From Eubacterium sp. (GTDB taxonomy: Bacteria; Bacillota; Clostridia; Lachnospirales; Lachnospiraceae), in NCBI GenBank assembly GCA_024681495.1, contig JAILAS010000155.1, positions 1 to 7,821 of the forward strand: 7,821 bases of DNA, written 5' to 3'. Of the stretch, positions 6,032 to 7,821 are shown in pieces. Position 1 is the first letter of the stretch; each line of letters begins with the position of its first letter. The notes beneath the pieces are model-generated. The model worked only from the letters and a program-made list of their open reading frames with translations. It made no database searches and was not told where the DNA came from. A program made the translations under genes and the position numbers.

Positions 6032-7198
6032 CCGGGATGAGGCGGAGCGGTACTCCGCCACGGATTTAGCCTTGCGAATCTGCTTAAGGGCTGTGGCATT
6101 CCCGGGAAAGGCCTCCTGCCACAACGCCCAGAATTCCTTCATCCTGTGAAGTACGGGCTTGTCGCCCGATAGCCTCTCAACATACTGCGCGAGCAGGTCG
6201 TCGTGAAACGCCCGGAAGCGGTCGGCGTCGGATATGCCGTGGCCGTCCGGTGCTGTGTCGCCGGAACTCATGCGTGAAAGTGATTCCGCGTCGTTGAGTA
6301 TATCGCTGCGGGTAGACTCCGGAGTTGCTGAAATCTTCCTGTAGTGCAACGCCAGCTCGGGGTTCGTGATTAGCCCCCTGCCGAGCATAATTGCCGTCAG
6401 GCCGGGGTGTTCGGCCTCGACGCGCCGAATGTCGTCGACGGACTTGATCTCGCCGTTGAACACGATGGGTGCCTTACTGTGTTCGAGCGCGAAGTCCACG
6501 TATTCCGGGCGGATGGGCTCTTTGTAGAAGTCCTTCTGGATGCGCGGGTGCACTGTAATCTCCGAAATCGGGTATTTGTTGAAAATCTCGAGGATCTCGT
6601 AGAACTCGTCCGGGTCCTCCTTGCCGAGGCGCGTCTTCACGGAGATTTTGGGCATGGAGGAATCCGGCCCGGGAGCGGAGCCCGTGGCGGGGGTGCCTGC
6701 GGCGGGAACGTATGCGCCGGGGATGTTTGTGCCGGGGGTGGCTGAGTCGGGGATGTCTGTGCCGGGGGTGTCTGCATCGGGAACGCCGGACTTCGTGGAG
6801 GGCGGGCACATTGACGGCAGGGCCGCAAATATGTCGTATAGAATCCTGTCGAGGAGGTCGGGGAAAAAGAGCAGGCCGCTGCCCTTCTTCTTGGGCACAA
6901 CGGTCCCGCTCGGGCAGCCCAGGTTGAAGTTGATTTCCCCGAATCCGCGGTCAATAATCTCGCCCGCGGCCCAGAGGAAGTGCTCGGAGCTGTTGGCGAT
7001 TATCTGCGGGACGACGATGCGGACGTCGTTCCTGGCGGGATCGATCTCCTCGGTCTCGCGCGTGGTGAACTTGTGGGTGGAGCACGGCGAGAGGAAGGGG
7101 GTGAACATCTTGGCGACGCCCCCGTAGTACCTGAGGAATGTGTTGCGATATATGTTGTCGGTGACGCCTTCGAGCGGCGCAAGGTAAATCGGTTTCAT
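6008..7198 (-). CDS. dus: tRNA-dihydrouridine synthase (Dus family) with internal repeat insertion
   Basis: Dus enzymes are FMN-dependent and reduce specific uridines in tRNA to dihydrouridine using NAD(P)H. From ATG 7198 the protein has 396 residues, well above the usual 310-340. Family signatures in order are PIYLAPLEGVTDN at the start, INFNLGCPSG with catalytic C95, KKKGSGLL, ISVKTRLG, ITVHPR, VFNGEI and IMLGRGLITNP. A C-terminal helical domain follows. The extra length comes from two places: a proline-rich pentapeptide repeat at about 140-179, between the helix after the catalytic loop and strand ISVKTRLG, and a Ser/Asp-rich stretch at about 291-326. A TTG two codons upstream (7204) is an alternative start. 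No Shine-Dalgarno sequence precedes either start. Substrate position (DusA, B or C type) cannot be decided, and activity despite the insertion is assumed from the intact motifs. Confidence 0.9.
   Translation of the reverse strand: MKPIYLAPLEGVTDNIYRNTFLRYYGGVAKMFTPFLSPCSTHKFTTRETEEIDPARNDVRIVVPQIIANSSEHFLWAAGEIIDRGFGEINFNLGCPSGTVVPKKKGSGLLFFPDLLDRILYDIFAALPSMCPPSTKSGVPDADTPGTDIPDSATPGTNIPGAYVPAAGTPATGSAPGPDSSMPKISVKTRLGKEDPDEFYEILEIFNKYPISEITVHPRIQKDFYKEPIRPEYVDFALEHSKAPIVFNGEIKSVDDIRRVEAEHPGLTAIMLGRGLITNPELALHYRKISATPESTRSDILNDAESLSRMSSGDTAPDGHGISDADRFRAFHDDLLAQYVERLSGDKPVLHRMKEFWALWQEAFPGNATALKQIRKAKSVAEYRSASSRILCKPIS
6677..6781 (-). repeat. In-frame 15-bp minisatellite encoding pentapeptide repeats inside dus
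   Basis: Seven consecutive 15-bp units encode PDADT, PGTDI, PDSAT, PGTNI, PGAYV, PAAGT and PATGS. The first four units form two copies of a 30-bp higher-order unit of the form PD-x-x-T followed by PGT-x-I. On the + strand the same region shows recurring gccgggggtg and tcggggatgt. All units keep the reading frame. The similarity is highest at the N-terminal side and decays toward residue 176, as expected for an array growing by slippage. Confidence 0.88.
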
Positions 7199-7208
7199 AA
7201 CCAAGTAT

Positions 7209-7235
7209 TTTATACGATGCGGGCGGATTGGTAAA
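7209..7235 (-). promoter_or_regulatory. Candidate dus promoter very close to the start codon
   Basis: On the - strand, TATAAA (7214-7209, 5/6 match to the -10) lies only 10 bases ahead of ATG 7198. TTTACC (7235-7230) is a weak -35 with a short 15-bp spacer. If used, transcription would begin around 7202-7204, giving an almost leaderless mRNA, which would fit the missing Shine-Dalgarno sequence. The support is consensus similarity only. Confidence 0.35.
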
Positions 7236-7242
7236 GAGCGGG

Positions 7243-7281
7243 GGAGATGCCGGTCGCTGGGCTGTGGGAGGTGCCGGTCGC
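7243..7281. repeat. Short direct repeat with TGCCGGTCGC core
   Basis: Bases 7243-7257 and 7267-7281 (ggaga/ggagg followed by tgccggtcgc) match at 14 of 15 positions with a 24-bp offset. They lie in the gap between the divergent dus and ArsC/Spx-family genes. I see no open reading frame or known regulator site here. Confidence 0.6.
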
Positions 7282-7337
7282 GCTTGGCGTTATGTTAACC
7301 TGGTCGTAGCCGGGGGTGTTATATGGGTCGGGAATTG

Positions 7338-7346
7338 TGGTAAAAT
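7338..7346 (+). promoter_or_regulatory. Candidate extended -10 promoter for the ArsC/Spx-family gene
   Basis: TGGTAAAAT at 7338-7346 has the TGn extension and a 5/6 match to the -10 consensus. No good -35 is visible at the right distance. Transcription from here would give a leader of about 155 bases containing the degenerate repeats at 7353-7449. The call is weak. Confidence 0.3.
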
Positions 7347-7352
7347 AGGAAA

Positions 7353-7449
7353 CACGGTTTTGTGGCCGCGGTTCGTGAAATGAAACCGGCCCGCTTGTGG
7401 CGGTGGTTCATGAAATGTGAAGAAACCGGCACGTTTGTGGCGGTGGTTC
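7353..7449. repeat. Three degenerate GC-rich tandem repeat units
   Basis: Units are anchored on TGTGGC at 7361, 7396 and 7436, so the periods are 35 and 40. Each runs TGTGGC, then a CGGTGGTTC-like block; the first two continue with GTGAAATG or ATGAAATG and an AAACCGGC ending. The second unit has five extra bases, and the third diverges after GGTTCG. The surrounding 7205-7510 gap holds no convincing gene, and these repeats together with those at 7243-7281 are its only structure. Confidence 0.7.
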
Positions 7450-7510
7450 GGTTGGATGGCCGGCGGGCGGCAGGCGCTCGCGGCGGAAAGCGATATTACA
7501 GGAGGGACCT

Positions 7511-7821
7511 ATGAAGGCATATTGTTACGAGAGGTGTACGACCTGCAAGAAGGCGTTAAAGTGGATGGATGAGAACGGCGTGGACTATGAGCTGATAGAC
7601 ATAAAAGGTGATCATCCCGACGAGAAAACGCTTCGTGCGGCGCATGAGAAGAGCGGGCAGCCGCTTAAGAAATTTTTCAACACGAGCGGGCAGTTGTATC
7701 GCGAGATGCAGCTTTCCAAGAAGCTCTCGGATATGAGCGAGGACGAGCAGTTTAAGTTGCTGGCGTCGGATGGGATGCTGGTAAAGCGGCCCATGCTAGT
7801 TGGAGATGATTTTGTGCTCCT
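7511..7821 (+). CDS. ArsC/Spx-family thioredoxin-fold protein (3' end missing)
   Basis: The ATG at 7511 is preceded by GGAGGG (7501-7506) at good spacing. The 103 visible codons show an N-terminal thioredoxin-like strand followed by C9-T-T-C12-K-K-A, and near the end GMLVKRPMLV (88-97), the signature of the ArsC/Spx/YffB family. Members are usually 112-120 residues, so only about 10-17 residues lie past the window. The family includes arsenate reductases, the RNA-polymerase-binding redox regulator Spx, and many small proteins of unknown role that are routinely called arsenate reductase. No other ars gene is present, so arsenate reduction should not be assumed. A third cysteine, C5, is also present. 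Confidence 0.88.
   Translation, partial: MKAYCYERCTTCKKALKWMDENGVDYELIDIKGDHPDEKTLRAAHEKSGQPLKKFFNTSGQLYREMQLSKKLSDMSEDEQFKLLASDGMLVKRPMLVGDDFVL

Overview
The window looks like chromosomal DNA of an anaerobic, moderately GC-rich Gram-positive bacterium. I infer Bacillota/Clostridia, possibly Lachnospiraceae, from the oxygen-sensitive class III ribonucleotide reductase, the long-form NrdG, the strong GGAGG ribosome sites and the style of the ArsC/Spx-family protein. The taxonomic guess rests on protein flavour only. I see no transposase, phage gene, rRNA, tRNA or CRISPR array.

Region 1 (1-4121, + strand) is an anaerobic deoxynucleotide synthesis cluster. It starts with the 3' part of a radical-SAM activase (NrdG2 type). 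A short intergenic region follows, with two AT-rich NrdR-box-like palindromes exactly 32 bp apart, a TTGACA promoter element and a terminator-like hairpin. Next comes nrdD, an 801-residue class III ribonucleoside-triphosphate reductase with an extra CPKC redoxin domain fused to its C-terminus. Twelve bases later lies a thioredoxin-reductase-like flavoprotein that keeps the CAVC dithiol but lacks the usual HRRxxxR NADPH-phosphate motif. The cluster reads as a self-contained system: the activase makes the glycyl radical, the reductase makes dNTPs, the fused redoxin supplies thiol electrons in place of formate, and the flavoprotein recharges the redoxin from NADH, ferredoxin or another donor.

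Region 2 (4122-4318) separates convergent genes and holds a long imperfect hairpin (28-position stem) that probably terminates transcription from both sides.

Region 3 (4319-7198, - strand) holds a two-domain CHR-family (chromate transporter type) membrane protein and, upstream of it, a tRNA-dihydrouridine synthase. The Dus protein has a proline-rich pentapeptide tandem repeat inserted in its TIM barrel. Between the two genes is an 85-bp-period tandem duplication that copies the last codons and stop of dus.

Region 4 (7199-7510) is a GC-rich non-coding stretch with two sets of degenerate direct repeats. It leads to a + strand ArsC/Spx-family thiol protein that runs off the window end.
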